Of a stretch of DNA of 64,000 nt, positions 23,801 to 38,800 are shown piece after piece (the stretch's first letter is position 1; every line of letters begins with the position of its first letter). Below the pieces are notes generated by a model that had not been told where the DNA came from, ran no database searches, and saw only the letters and a program-made list of their open reading frames with translations. Both the position numbers and the translations under genes were made by a program. This DNA is from Halichondria panicea. Its lineage: Eukaryota > Porifera > Demospongiae > Suberitida > Halichondriidae. Where the stretch lies: contig NC_087388.1 in NCBI RefSeq assembly GCF_963675165.1, forward strand, positions 4,345,047-4,409,046, given 5' to 3'.

Positions 23801-26800
23801 TGCTAGAAATTTATGCGTAATACAAACTAATTGCTATTAATTTATGTGAGTGCATTTCATATTAATTTAACTGAGCCATTAAACGAACATCCAGACAACA
23901 GCCTTAGGCTATATGTATAACTAGAGCACTGAAGTGCTAAACTTTCAGTTTGAATAGCATGCATGCCTCAGTCACAATCAGAGGAATGTTGTAAAAGCAT
24001 GCAGCAGTATGGCGATGAAATAAGTATGGTGCGGTAAAGCTACATAACATACTACTATAATAGCACGATGAACATTTTGGTTGTTTAATTGCTGCATGCA
24101 GAATCACAGGACTGTGGTGGAAGCCACTGGCCACTAAAAGAAAAGTGCTAAATATTGAGCCAGAATACACAAACTGACAAACAGACATACAAACAAAAAC
24201 ACTAACTAACGGACTACCCTAACAGCTTCCTATCATTGCTTCGGGTTAATTATTTCCCATTGCATGAGGGAAATCTGTTGGAATGTACAAACATGTAAAA
24301 CATGGGTACTGCATGCATTGTGATCACCAACATTAATTAATTACACCTACGTACCTCTCTAGAGAGGAACGCTTTGCCTTGTCCAGGCACTTCTCAGCAT
24401 TGCCAGATCCTTTCCTCTCTATCCTCTGATGGCGTCCCTCCACTGAGCTCCTTCTCTCAGCACGCTCATCAGTACAGCTCAGGGCTTTCAGGTGGTCCAG
24501 ACTACCACTACTAGCCTGGGGGGTCGGGACATTAGGATAGAATAGCATCATTTAGTAAGATAATAAGCTGTACATCTTAATAACAATTAACTCGTACACA
24601 TACGTAGCGACGGTTCCTAATTATAAGCAAAGGATTCATAAGAATGCTTCAGAAGCATGATACAAAATTATCACTCCACACAGTTTCTGCCTTAGCACAG
24701 TTACCCTCCCCCCCCACACACACACTCACCCCCCTCTTGTGTCGGCGTGGTCTCCCTCCCTCAACGGTGAGTACAGAGTTATGGTCGAGAGACGTGGAGG
24801 AAGTGGACGCATACTTGACCATACCACGAGAGCCCAAGGAATGAACACGATTACTGTAGGGTGCATGGGAGGAACGCATCATGAAAAGCAATCAGTCAAA
24901 TTAAAAGTCAACTTATACGGGCACTTAAAAACAGACAGTAACTCTAAGCTTCAGTCAATCTTCAAAAATGGATATCCCATCAAATGCATACAACAAGTAC
25001 ACATACATGTAAAAGCCTATCACTACAGAAAGGGAAGTTAAGAAGAACGCCTTTTTGATGCTAAATTATGTGTACATTATTTACATATACCTGGTGTGTA
25101 TGTGGTGGGTGTCTCCAGTACTCTCCACCGAGTATACTCCAGAGTCTGGACTCAACACCGACACTCTGTAAGGGACAAAATAATAATAATTAACAAACTG
25201 AGTACACAATTAACACAACAAGGTACGTAACTCCCTGTATGGAAGGAAACACAATAACACACTCTAGCTTTCAAACATACAGTAACAGTTGCTGAGTAGG
25301 TTAATGTACGCTCAAGCCATTTAGACAAAAGTTTATGAAAGATGAAGCAAATAGGTACACCTCTTGTAAACACCCTCTCAAACATATACATGTATATTGC
25401 TGAGTATAGAAATCTCACAGGTTATAATCCATCTAAGGTATAGTATGCATTACAGTGTTTCCCCCATGCAGTGTTAAGTTAAGGTGGCCGGACTAATTTC
25501 CCAGATCAACGAACCAAAAGAAATGACAACTGGTGGTCAAAATGGATTAAGAGTTGTCAACACAGCTATAAGGGCGTACACCAATTAATGTACATTATGA
25601 ATAAACACCTGGTGGTAATTGAACCTAGATCTATGACTTGTACTTTCCCATAGACCAAAGCATACACAAGTGAAGCCTGAACCCAACTGCATGTCATTTG
25701 GTCAACTGTACTTAGATTGAAACATATACATGCAGCCAGAAGCCTGAAAAAGTCCATCAATCCCTTGTACACAAGTATAGTAATCAGAAGCCTACATCAA
25801 TCTGGTCCAATTAATCTCCAACTGCATGTGATTTGGTCAACTGTACTTTAGACTGAAGCATATACATGCAGCCAGAAGCCTGAAAAAGCTGTCAATCCCC
25901 TACTGTAACAATAATTTGGTCAAATGTACTTTAGACTAAAGCATGCACAAAATAATACCGTATAGCGCGAAATTTTCGAGGGGCTTAATTTTCGCGGATT
26001 TCGTGGGTTGGAATTCTACACGAAAATTAAGTCCACGAAAAGTGTTCGTTAATAAGAATTACCTGCTATCATGCAAATATTTAAAGGCGTGGCTTCCGGT
26101 AAGCAGTCATTCCGCGAACATTGTGCAACGAAATGGCTTTTAGAGGCCAATCCACGAAATATAAGTGCCTCGAAAATTTCGCGCTATACGGTAATCAGAA
26201 TCCTGAATCGATATATCTGGTCCCTGAGAAGGTCCGACACCACTTGACCTTTCTGCTAATAATAATGACCTTGTTAAAATTTCTAATTCCTTTTTACTAC
26301 CCACACATCCTCCCAACGGCCATGGCAACACTCGAAGCAATACTACAGTGTGTAGATCTAGACTCTGCATGGAAACAACCGCAGCCTAGCCTATAGCTAG
26401 CTAACCTCTCGATCTTACAGCTAGCTCTGTCAGTTCCTGTTACTTTGGTCCTCACTAGTCAACAGTCAGAATATAGCATTAGAAACATACAGAGAAATAA
26501 ACAGACAGGAAATAAACTCTGGTTTGGAAAGTACCAAGGAACAGAGACTCCGAGACTCTAAAGCTAGGATCGAGAGGCCAGGCTACTATGGTAGTCTCCA
26601 GAGTTTAGATCTATATAGTGTTGCCTCGAGTGTTGCCATGGCTGCGGATCTAGCAGAGTGTGGGTAGTAAAAGAAATGTCATAATTAGCAGAAAGGTCAA
26701 GTGGTGTCCGACCTCCTCTGATCAGATCCAATCTCCTAATGCATGTAATTTGGTCAACTGACTCTAATAGGGTCAAGCATATACACATGCACCATGCATA

Positions 26801-29800
26801 CAGCCAGAAGAAAAGCAATCAATCTCTTATACAGTTAGTACTGTAACAGTAAGTTGTACTTTAGACCAAGGCATACACAGCCAGACTGCTGTTCCTTATT
26901 AAGGGGCAGAACCAGCTCGAAAAGTTTCCCCAAGAGAGTATGTTGCAACAAAGATATACGGCACTGAGTTATATAATTATAGCTGTCCTTAATTTGCAGG
27001 CTAATAATTATGGCGACTGTAGAATAGTGATGGGGATATATTTACTGCTGTACATAAGGTATCCATGAGCATAATTTCTTTGAATCGCCCTCTATAGTAA
27101 GTCGTCAGGGGTCGAATACTGGTCAAAAAGACTATCTGGAAGCTACGCAGTCAACAAACAAAATAAATCTTTATATAGTGTTTTCCAGCTGACCTTAGCA
27201 CCTCTTCATTGGATTACAAGACATGCAAACTCTGAGCTTTCATTGTTTCATCTGTAATCATTGGAAGTTACAAATATTGTTGTGACGAGAAACCCAAAAT
27301 TTAAATTATTCACGAGCAATTACTACACTGCGACCTTAATACCCTCCCATATATGGCAACGTGCGCATGGCAGAGGAAAGGTATAAAAGAGGAGTAACAG
27401 TTAACCGTATGGCACATTAGAATCTTTCTTTCAGTGACGAATGATGATGAAGAATCTTGTCCTTTTCTTGGTCTCACTGATGCTTGTGAGTGCTCAGTCA
27501 GTGCCAACAGAAATTGATGAATCAAAAGGTAAATCTTAGAGTGTATGGTATGCCGTGAGAGTTTCCATTGTACATTAATATGTTTTCTTGGAGTGCAGAT
27601 GAAGTTATCAGTTTGGCGAAAGACGAAGTTTGGATCAAGATTTCCGCCTTCAAGCCAATTTTGACCCAACCGGAGATAGTACAAGAGTGCCTAAGCCACT
27701 TCTACCTAATGGCATTCACAAGTGATGTCCTAAACGGAGGAGCAGATGATACACATGCAATCGAGATAACAGCCAAAGGAAACACTCGCAGACAAATCTT
27801 AACGAACCTCCCAGGAGATGACTACCTTTCAAACAAGGGAGATCTATGGACATACCCAATGAGCAGTTTCAATTTCCCAGATCAATGCATCAAGAAGAAT
27901 GACATTACCAACATTGCAATCGTCCAAAACAATAATGATGGGTGGCACATCAGCTCTGTTACAAGTTTCTTCACGGACATTACAGGCAAGAGGGAAATAG
28001 GATCGATTGATATCGCTGCAAACCGTTGGATCGATGGAGATTCATCTCAAGATCGCATGAGATTTGATCTGACTCTCGTCAACTGAAAAGTGACCACACT
28101 GAACAATAACATTTAGTTAATTTATATACTAGCATGTGGAGTGTAGAGTTAGCCATGTAGTATGTAGTAGATCAAGTTAGCCCGGGCATAGCTTTTGATT
28201 TACGAACTAGCCAATTACATACATGCAGTGCCTTCAGCCTAGAGAGTAATTTTTTTTCTCACGCAAATTGATGATATTTCAACTTACTTTGCATGCATAA
28301 GCCCAGCCAGTAGTGTCAAACACTAGCTAAGCGCTACTTTCCCTATCTACTGTGTGTGGAGCGGCCATCTTTGAGTGACGTTTCACTGACGTCTGAGAAA
28401 TGGCTTTGTCAACGTTGCGGAACGTTGCGGTAGGTACTGGTTTTTGTAAGGAAATTCATAGATTACAAGCCTGTATATAACGTCATTCTATCGCGGTTTC
28501 TTTGACGTCACAGATCTAGACTAAATATCTCAGAATATAAAAAGTTTTAATGAAGTTGCTGCTACCAGAAGAGACAATTCAACATTCTTTATGTTAGATC
28601 TTAGCCGACAAATTTACTTTACTTGATTTCCATCGCTAAGCGAAAGGGCACTCAAAAAACTCGACATTTGGGTAGTAATCAGTGTGTATACTTATGTAAG
28701 CTAAACGAAATCTTGCATATGTTAGATAAACTATTCAGAAATGTTGTGCCAGAGTTCCAGACCTCAGCCGACGACGATTGGTCTTTTCCAGATTGTCCAC
28801 TATAGAAATATTTTGGCGTCAATCAAAACAAATCAGTGAAGGTGCATGCACTGAAAGCAACATGCATTATAAGACATCAGGTGTGAGAGTGAACTTCCAT
28901 AATCTACATGGTGTTAATCAGTGGATTGCTACAACGTATGAGCAATTGCAAGATCAAGATGCTTGCCATTAACCTTGCCAGTGCTTGTTATGAGTGCTAT
29001 TAATCCCATATTGCACGAGTAGCCATAATATTGATTGTTGGATGCAGTTTTAAGGACATTTTTAGCTGCAGTTTCAGTAAAAAAATTAGCCGCGGCCGTT
29101 ATTCGAACGTGCGGTCGTCGTCGTCAAGGCAATAATTGCAGTGAATAATACGATTATAGTTATAATTATAGTCACACCTCAGTAAATAACAATACAACAG
29201 CTATATATTGTGCACATTTACTGCACGAAAGGTGTGGTTCTGAAAGGGAGGGTGGGAGGCTCGAAAGTTGAGCAGTCAGTTAGAGCAGTCAGTCAGAGCT
29301 GTACTTTGCACGTGTAACAGAATAGGTCACACATGCGCGATATATGGGGCCATGCCCGTGCGCCTCTATAACCGAGGTAAGGCCGCAGTTAAGATGCTTC
29401 CTCATTAACTATACATTAAACTGCAAGAGTAAGTGTGTCATATCCGAAGCGTGGATATTATTACATTTTGGCAGTATACCGGGTCTAAGCTGGAGTCACG
29501 TGCCCTTCGTACCCTGTCGGGCTAGAGATCGGGGGTCATGAGACTGTGGTTAGGTTTTGGGGGAGTGCTGAGAGAGGGGCCCCCGTGGTCAAGAGTGAGA
29601 TAATGCATAAACTAGAGGCGAGTGCATTATGTGATGCCTTTCATGCAGTAATTGACGTAACAACAACTACACGTATTAAGCAGTGTACACACAAGCCTTG
29701 TCAAAAAGAAGGAAATGCAATTTTGGGTGGGAACAACTGTGAGGATGATAATGACATGTTGTTGCCTTTTGACCTCTGAGATCAAAGGAATAGCTGTGCC

Positions 29801-32800
29801 AATATATAGCATATTGTAGGGCCAATAATTATATGTACTGGGTCAAAGTCATTGAATAGGGAGAGGGATTGGAAACGGAAGTTACCTCGAATTATATCCG
29901 CGTTACGCCGGGGTTTAATCGAGGCTGCATGTGTATCTAACGTTGGTAAAATCTAGTACCTTGACTTGTCTGCTAGATTATACTACATTTGTACTAAAAC
30001 TTGCACTTCCAACTGACACTTGAGACCAAATAGGACACAGTACACCGATGAGTTGCACAGTCTTAGCTATATTAGAAGCATTCTAGGTACATAAAGATCT
30101 CATAGCGTGACAATTAAAGAACGTTTTGTACCTCTAGCTCTCTTCACAAAAGGCAAAAATGTATTTTTTCTTTTCTAACTGGTGCTCACCATTAGGGGGC
30201 ATGAGAATGACGTTTTAGGGGGGCTCTGAATATCTTGTAGTGATCATAATTCATGAAACATTGTTTCCTGCGTGTTGAGCAACCGTAACACGGATTGACA
30301 TCAAAGGCTCTCTGGTGCCATGCTGCAAATTCAATGTAAAATGTCACGTGACGCTACTTCCGTTTCCAATCCCTCTTCCTATTCAATCTATGGTCAAAGT
30401 GACCTTTTTGAGACCAGAGCCCACCCAATACTTCAAATCATTGCTTTTATAAGTGATACATGACTGAGACATTTACGGTTCCTGTGGTAAATTTTTACTA
30501 GACATGCAGCTTATGCATGGTTTCGATGCACTTACTATATATAATATTGTAAATCCAGCCACCAAAAACAGAACAAATTATACCTTCACATCTATGCAGC
30601 AAGTGGTTTCTAACTGGTTTCTATAATTATGCAGAAAATGGTTTTCAAGGCTAGTTACAGTTTATTGGCCCTTGTATAGTAGATAATGATCTTTAGGCCT
30701 TTAACCACAATCTACTACCAGGCCAATAAACAGCTTGTGGCACTCATAGTCATGTAATAACTATTACCTAATGAAATTGTATTTAAGGCATACTGTATTA
30801 TCAGATAAGACAGCAGAAGAAAACCCAACAGCAAAAAAGCGCCTCAAAATCTTCATAAAATGAGCATGATTACAATCATCATTTTGTGCTCACTGCTGGG
30901 AGTTCACTCCCTACCAACAGATACAGCTAGTGATGATCATGCTGCTACGGACACTCTTAAAGAGAGCGACGCACATCTGGTTAAACGAAATGCTCCAACC
31001 TGCCCAAACAGTGAGTAGCCAAATTGCTGTGTGTGTGTTGGTATAGGAGAGATCCACGTAGAGAGAACAAGACTTCGTATAATTATAACTGCAAACTATA
31101 AGGAGAGGTTTCTATAAGCAAACACAGCAGACATTCATATTGCAGCTGCACGATTGTAACTATAGTATATGATTCATTTCTATGCAGACTGTTCCCTGAA
31201 GAGCTTTGAGCTTTTTGTTGCAACAAGCTATCAACCGGGTGCACAATCAGGCAATCAACATGAATTTTGGATACGTGCAGAGGGCAAAAACCACTACTAT
31301 GTACTGCCAGTTCCACCTGGACAAGGGGGGCACATCACATGGGAGTTGGAAATATCAGATTTCAGACCAGAGGTCAGTGAATGCCTTAAAGAAGAGGACA
31401 TAGAAGAAATGTTCTTCAAAGAGCGCGGAAATGATGGTTGGATAATTCAGGTAGTCACGATTCACTACGTCTACTGGTGTGACAAGAAGACCATCGGTCC
31501 TGACTTCCATCATTTTAATCGAATTGTGGACGGCGATGGCTCTCCAAGTAACGTTATACTGGAACTAATTCCATAGCTTCATACTCTCATAACTTCAGCT
31601 GCCGTTGAATGTTACGGTGTTATTACGCATGCAATTAGTTGTATGTAAGAGCTATATGTATAGTATATGAGACTGAGCATTGTACATGAAATATACATTT
31701 CCTGCTTTTGAAACACTATATCAACAAAAATTAATGGTCAATTTATGTGACAAATCTAAGTCCTCTATTCTGCTGAATGCAAATAATTATGCGAAGTAGA
31801 CCATTATTATAACCAGTTCATATTACAATTCGCGTGCAATAGCAGGATGCAAAAACTTGCAAGAAATCAAGGCAAGCAGAACTTTATCAACTGGTGGTCA
31901 CAATAGTTGTCAACACAGCTAAGAGGAAGTACACCAAATCTACAATAACATGTGAATAAGCACCAGGTGGTACTTGAACCTATGTACTTTCCCACAGCCA
32001 CCAGTTGTTATAAGTAAACAATCAGCTTGTATTGTACGACTAGAAAAACATTTGCAATGTGAAAAATTGCTAGGATTGGCCAGGGGAATCATCAGAAAGC
32101 ATGAAAACAAGAAATCAGATGAGAGCATAACTCCAATCCGTTACTGTGTTCTGCATCACAATGTTTAATCTCGAGATGTACGTTTGGCCGAACGAGCATC
32201 GAGGCATAAAAGTAGTGTGGAAATCGATGTAGAGCTCACAATTAAAACTGAAAATCGACGAAAGAAGAAGATTAGCATACGTATACAAGGTCACTTTTCC
32301 TTTACCTCGTGAAAACTGTATCAGAATTAAGGACATCTGCAAAATCACAGCTGTACACCCGTCTGGATCTGATACGACTTCATATGGACATTTGGAACAG
32401 GGGGAGGGTCCATATTGACTAATTACTACCTACTAGAAAGTGAGAGTTGACCGGGAAATTTGTGTAATTAATTGGTGATAACTTTGTTTAAAGGTATGCA
32501 TGTTCATTGCATAATTGAGGCATAATTATCATTGTACGCACATTTACACCCTACCAAAAGATACAGCTAGTGATGGAGAAGGTGCTCACTTTTGGAGGCC
32601 ACCATTGTCTAACGGCTTGCAGTCAGACCTTGAAACCAGAGCTGTACATAGTTTACTAGTTGTAGATTACGGTCATGCATTGTAGCGAGCCTTCTGTTGA
32701 TAGAGAGAGAGAGTTCGAAGAATCGTGGCTATGTTCGAGCTAAATCTGTTCCAATAGTTAGTGTTTGGCCTTGTCACTCCGCCGAGGAAGCTTTTTGTTG

Positions 32801-35800
32801 GCCGTGAGTTCGGACTTGAATAGAGCCTTACCTAGTCTATACCTAGGTACTATCAGCTTAGTGCTCTGAGCCGCTGTCCTCGAGAACAAGCGTTCGAAAA
32901 TAGAACATGTTTGATAATCAGTTGTTTACTCTAGCTAAGGCTGTGTAACTAAATAGTGTTCTGTGTCCCAAATGGCCTCAAGTATGAGATGATTGATGTT
33001 TAGCAGCAGAACTGCTCGTGGACTTCTTACAGACAGCAAAACAATTCTCATGAATTATTCATGTTTAGCCCTCGTGTTAAAAAGTAAGCCTCGATTAACA
33101 CCGCGGAGATACACGGATGGTACTTCGAGGGTACTTCAGTTTCTCCTACTCTTATCTATGGTGTAGCTAGCCAGTTGTGGCCCAAGAGTGTCTGTGTCTT
33201 GTGTCTTGTTTGAGCTAGACAGTGTGCCCATGCGCATTAATTCACGTAAAACTTGGTAAAGGGTCACGAGTACAAAAAACGAATATCGTGCCAGTCCATG
33301 ACAGACAGACAGACAGACAAAATCTCAATGTTGCACACTAGGTAAGGGGCTCGCTTCACTGCCCCAATAATTTCATAGCTTTTATACACTCAGAGCTCTA
33401 GCTACATTTAGATATAGCTGACTCCAATGAATGCATTCATCATAATTATGAATAAACACCTATATTACTTTCCCACAAGTATAATAATTATAAGCAAGTA
33501 TATAACGGTAGGCAATCTGGATCATCAGAAATGCAACAAGCCTCGAGCATCAATCAAACAAACATTTGGCCCCGTAACCTGCCGAAATTTGGTCAATGTG
33601 TAATCTTGAGGCATTAACACGCAATACCTTAAAAGGAAACTTTTATGACATACATAGTTAACACCGGATGAAGAATCCTTATTAAAGCATCAAAATGGTC
33701 CAATCCCCTCCAGTAACGGTTAACTGTACTTTAGACCAAAGCACACACACGCAGCGCCAGAAGCCTGGCGCACCAATAAAAATGGTCCAATCCCTTCTCG
33801 TAATTTGATTAAATGTAGACTAGGTCATAGTATTAGCAGCCAGAAGCCTGAGGCATCAATTAAAATGGTCCAATCCCTTATTGTAATTTAGTTAGTGCTG
33901 CTGATCACATGATCTCCAGCAAATTAAAAGTAATCGGGTGACCATGTTTGAAGCATGTGAAATAATCCACATGCACACTTAAGTGTGACTTTTTTCATGA
34001 AAATGAAAAATAGATGGATTCAAATGTATAGCTGGGTACAAAACTGGTTCAACAGGTCAAGCTGTACAAATGGCAGGCTGTACATGCACAAGGCTAGAGA
34101 TCACCTGACAGCACTAACCTTTAGAACACATTTAGCCAAAATCACGTGTTTTAATGCTGGTGCCCTCGAATGGACTCTCGGTTACGTAGTGCACTCGGCG
34201 CACCACGTTAACCTTGAGTCCATCCTCGGCACACATGCAGATTAAAACACTTAATCTTGGCTAGGTGTTTTCTACTTAAATGTACACTAGGCCATGGATA
34301 GCAATAGCAGCCAGAAGCCTGAGGCATCAATTATTATGGTCCCTCAAAAATGTACACTAGGCGCCATAGCAATAGCAGCCAGAAGCCTAAGGCATCAAGT
34401 ATTATGGTCCCTCCCTTCTCGTATTTGGTTAAAAATGTACACTATAGGCGCCATAGCAATAGCAGCCAGAAATCTAAGGCATCAATTACAATGGCCCAAT
34501 CTTTCTTGTTAAATGCACACTAAGCCATAACATTTGCAGCCAGAAGCCTGAGGTATGCATCAATGGTCCAATCCCCTCCAATAATGTATACAGAAACCTC
34601 AGGTATCAATCAAAATGGTTCTTTTCTCTAGCAATAATTATTATTTGTTCAACTGCATGGCTTATAATGTAGTCTAGGACAAGCCAGAAGCCTGAAGCAT
34701 CAATCAATGGTCCAATCACTTGTTGTAATTCAGTAAACTCCACACATTCAGCCACCCACACACAGCAAACGTGTATATAAACAAAAAAACAAGCAATCTA
34801 AATCAACAAGTGCTAAAAAGCCTCAGCCCTACATGTACATCTGCATCAATCATCATAAAAAAAAAAAAACACTCTCAAGCAACTACAATTGCAGCATACG
34901 ACATGAAGAGGCTTGGCTGTTTGCTACTGTTCTGCCTTGTACTTGGAGGCTACTCCCTCCAACCGAAAAAGGATGATCAATTTGAGATGAACGAGGAGGG
35001 TCCAGCTATCGTGAAAAGAGATGCAGCAGTAGACACCGTCACCATGGTCATGGAATGCAATAAAGTGACAGTTGACAATATCACAAGCATACAGTGCACA
35101 GAAGATAGTGGAACAACATTGGGGGCTGAGAATGATTTCTGCAATAACACCAATGGTACGTACATGTGAAAGTTGTAAACTATACAACGGTACGTAACTT
35201 GTCATTACTTGCACTCCAGAGTATACATGTACGTGTGTAATTTACCAGTAATGGTTATACTAGAGCACTAAAGTGCAAACCCTCGGCTGTTGACGTGATA
35301 ATAAAGAAACCAGAAGAGTGATAATGCAGTGCATGTAGCATGTATGAATAGCAGAGCACAGCAACTCAAGAGCAATAAAACTAAACTAACAACGTACATG
35401 CATGAGACATGCACTATGGACTGGGATCACAGCAAAGAAGCCTAGAGTCTTCTAGACTAAGAGAAGTATGGCTCCTTCCAGGCTGGAGTACGTATAGGAT
35501 CCAGAGTCAGTCAACAACCAGTCACAATTCTACTTCTTGACAATTGTTCCTGGTACGGGATCACTTCAGTTGAAAATACATAATCAAGCCTTGACTACGT
35601 ATTTTCAGCTGAAGTGATCCCGTACCTTGACTCAAGGCCACGTGGCAAGTTTAAGCTTCTTAGCTTTTGCTCGCTTTTACTCGACAAAGAAGCTTTAACA
35701 TCAAAATCTGCCACTATTTAAACCAAGATATTGTTGTGTGAAGACTACCTATGCTGCAAACGCAGTGCTATGGCATCCAGGTGAGTAGATATACTCGTTA

Positions 35801-38800
35801 CAAACAAACAAACAAACAAACAGACAAACAGACAGACTACTATAACCCGTGGCCGCCCACGCGCCTCGGGTTAACAATGTCTTCTATTATACAGTCAAGC
35901 ATAACTATACCACCCCTCAGAGTTTATCCTAAAAAGGAATAGGGGAAACATTTTTTACAGCTACTATAATATTCAACCAATATAAAAAGGAGATTTGGAA
36001 GCCAATTAAAAGAATTCTGTACAAAAACGTACAGCGCAGTATCTCTGGCGTTTTATTTGTAACAATTAAGCATACGAATTTGATTTTGATTTTTTAAGGG
36101 GTGTATAATTATAAACAATGTGAAGTGAATCCATTTATTTGTCAAGCTATACACAGCATTAATTTCCATACATTCCATTTTTATTCTTGCAGGAACCATA
36201 AAAGTTGTATGGAATTTGTAGTCTGCACTGAGATTTTAAGAGAGAAAGTGGTACCCATAGTTGCAGAAGTTAAAATCGAAATTGAGATTACTTTTCCGAG
36301 TGGAATAAAAATAAAAATAATTATTTGTTTCAAAGTCATACCAAAATGCTACACGAAAGTGAAATTTCGATTTCTCTCAGGTGTCTCAGATATCAAACCT
36401 GAATATATCGGCAATTCGGTCTTAAAACATGTTAGTGGGTCTGTTATAGTTGAGAGTGCCACGCTGAAAAGTTTCGCTTGCGTCAACAACATGTTAAAAA
36501 TGTTTGAGCATGAAAAGGAACCAAGTTCGTTTAGGCTGACCCCAAACCAGAAAGAATACTGCTTTTGAGTAAAATCTACTACAGAACATATTGTAGCTAT
36601 TGAATAGTTTAATAATGAACTCTACTATACATGTGTGTATTTGTACTGCTGAAATTTTCTAGAAACTATACTTGTACATGTATTGTAAAAACATTTTGAA
36701 AGCAATCGAGTAAAGGCAAATTGCACTCACAATAAATATCCATACACCCACATGCCTCCCACCTCACACACCCTCACACTCTCACCCGGTAGCATCTAGA
36801 AGGGCGGAGTTGGGTGTAACGGAGCCAGTGTTCCGCGAGTGGGGTGATTGACTGCGTGAGAATCGAGCATCCTCGCTCTGAGATCGTCCAACTGAGATAG
36901 GGTTTATGGCTGAGGGGGTGGAGGTCGAACGCTCTCTAGATACTCGCCTATGGGGAGGGGGGAGGGGGTCTTTTAACAATGTGCAAATCACTATACTCAT
37001 CATTATAAGCAATAAATTATAGACACTCAATTAAGCATTTCAAGCCAAAATCAATGGTGTAGATGCTCACAAAACATTCTAGTAATAGAGTATGTATTCT
37101 GTCGCATGTGCGTGCATGCATGTACCACTGTAGCAAACAAATGAATTTATAAAGCAGGCTGTCCTTACCAGCAACACACTGGTGTAGCAAGGTGTCATAT
37201 AGGGGGATATCTCCCCTCTGGCTCAAATTCCTCCTCCCAACATTTTCATTCAGGTACTAGTTGTATGACGGCTATGCAAAGATCCCCCTCTACTTTAAAA
37301 TCCTAATGTAGAACACCCTGTGTAGTATTAACTACAATGACAGACTAGTACTGTACCCATACCTCAAAGGTCCCAGTGGTGCTGGTGTGAAAGTGGTGTC
37401 AGGGGGGCTATCGGATCGTAGTGGCTCCATTGTCCCAGATAACAGGGCAGAGTAGGGCGAGGCTAATAAAGGAGTGTGGGGAACGGACGAGGGGAGCACT
37501 GCTGCCGGGGGATTCTGACCAGATAGGATACTGGAGAGAGGGGGGGGGGAAGTTATGAATTCGAAACATGCAGTAAATATCTAAGCTACATGTACAATAT
37601 CAATGTCAGATGCATGTATAGAAGGAGGATTCGAAATTGGTTTATACACTCCTTTACGTGCATGTACATACATGTAGATACCTCACGGATGAATTCATTC
37701 ACACAATATTTCTAAACTACAAGTAATGCATTAGCTCTGAATGAATGAAGAGTAAAGACAAAAATTTCAATTTCATGCACCCATGTCGTCTCACCGTAGA
37801 TAGAGTAGGTCATCGTCGACATAGGTACACCTGATGGGCACTTTGGGACTGCATCGCTGGTGGTAGCGAAACCCACACACATCACACCTGAGGGGGGGGG
37901 GTTAGACCGGCTTACTCAGTACTTGGAAATGAAATTTAATATTGCACCATTGAAAAGCATACACTAGGATACGTTGTGATGAGGTTGTGTTTTCATCAAA
38001 ACTCGATTGTACAGTTGTGCCAGTTCGGAGGCCAGATTTACATGTAGCAGACAAGTTCTCATGGTGTGGGGCTTTAACCACGTATATATCTACACCTATA
38101 CAGTGATGTATAGCAGCTTACTTGAACCCCTGGAAGAGGTGCTTCTTGCACACGTCACAGTACTGCCAGGCCAGGAATGTCCGTCTTACCTGAGGAAAAA
38201 GGAACAAAGATATTTGTAAAATGGGGGTTTAGTATAAGGTAACAGCATGTACAATGTACATGTACATTAGACTATGTTATGAAAGCAGTAAAAGTGTTGG
38301 TGCTGCAAGCTACTAAAGTAATACACAAGTGCATGCATAAATTCTGCAATGTTTTCAAACTAAAGATCTCGCTCATACATTGTATACAAATTGGGCATAG
38401 CTGCAGCACTCACAAATTTGTGATGGTTGGTAGCCATGGTGCTCTGTTTCAGGTTGTTCTTGTACGCAACCTGAATCTGGGAGTGGGTAAAGATCATTAG
38501 ATGAAAAACCACAAAACATTTGTATTATATGTACATGTACCTCCCACCCACCTTTCCCTCTAACAACCCACACACCTTTCCCTCTAACAACCCACACCAT
38601 CACACTCATTCACACCCACCTACCCACACACCACACACACATCCACCCCCGCACACACCTCTTGCCCTCCCAGTACAGTAGTAGGCGCTGCCCAATCAAT
38701 GAGCAGCTTGCCGTCTTTTTGGAGAACATAGACCACACACTGAGCAGTGGAGAGGAATCGAGTTTTCATAGCTTTCATGAGAGCCTGTCGGATATTTTGG

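Noticed and set aside
26121..26396. 91-codon frame in RAF intron 10
   Set aside because: Its first third is the interior and right end of the MITE at 25956-26193. The rest has no family resemblance.
28623..28972. Two short overlapping frames between the secreted genes
   Set aside because: No motif, no plausible partner exon, and they run into a repeat copy. Possibly decayed transposon, but unsupported as a gene.
36101..36192. Extended N-terminus of the frame leading into 36193-36568
   Set aside because: It is intron sequence upstream of the acceptor TTCTTGCAG. It gives a low-complexity start without a signal peptide, whereas splicing from 35159 joins a clear secreted leader.
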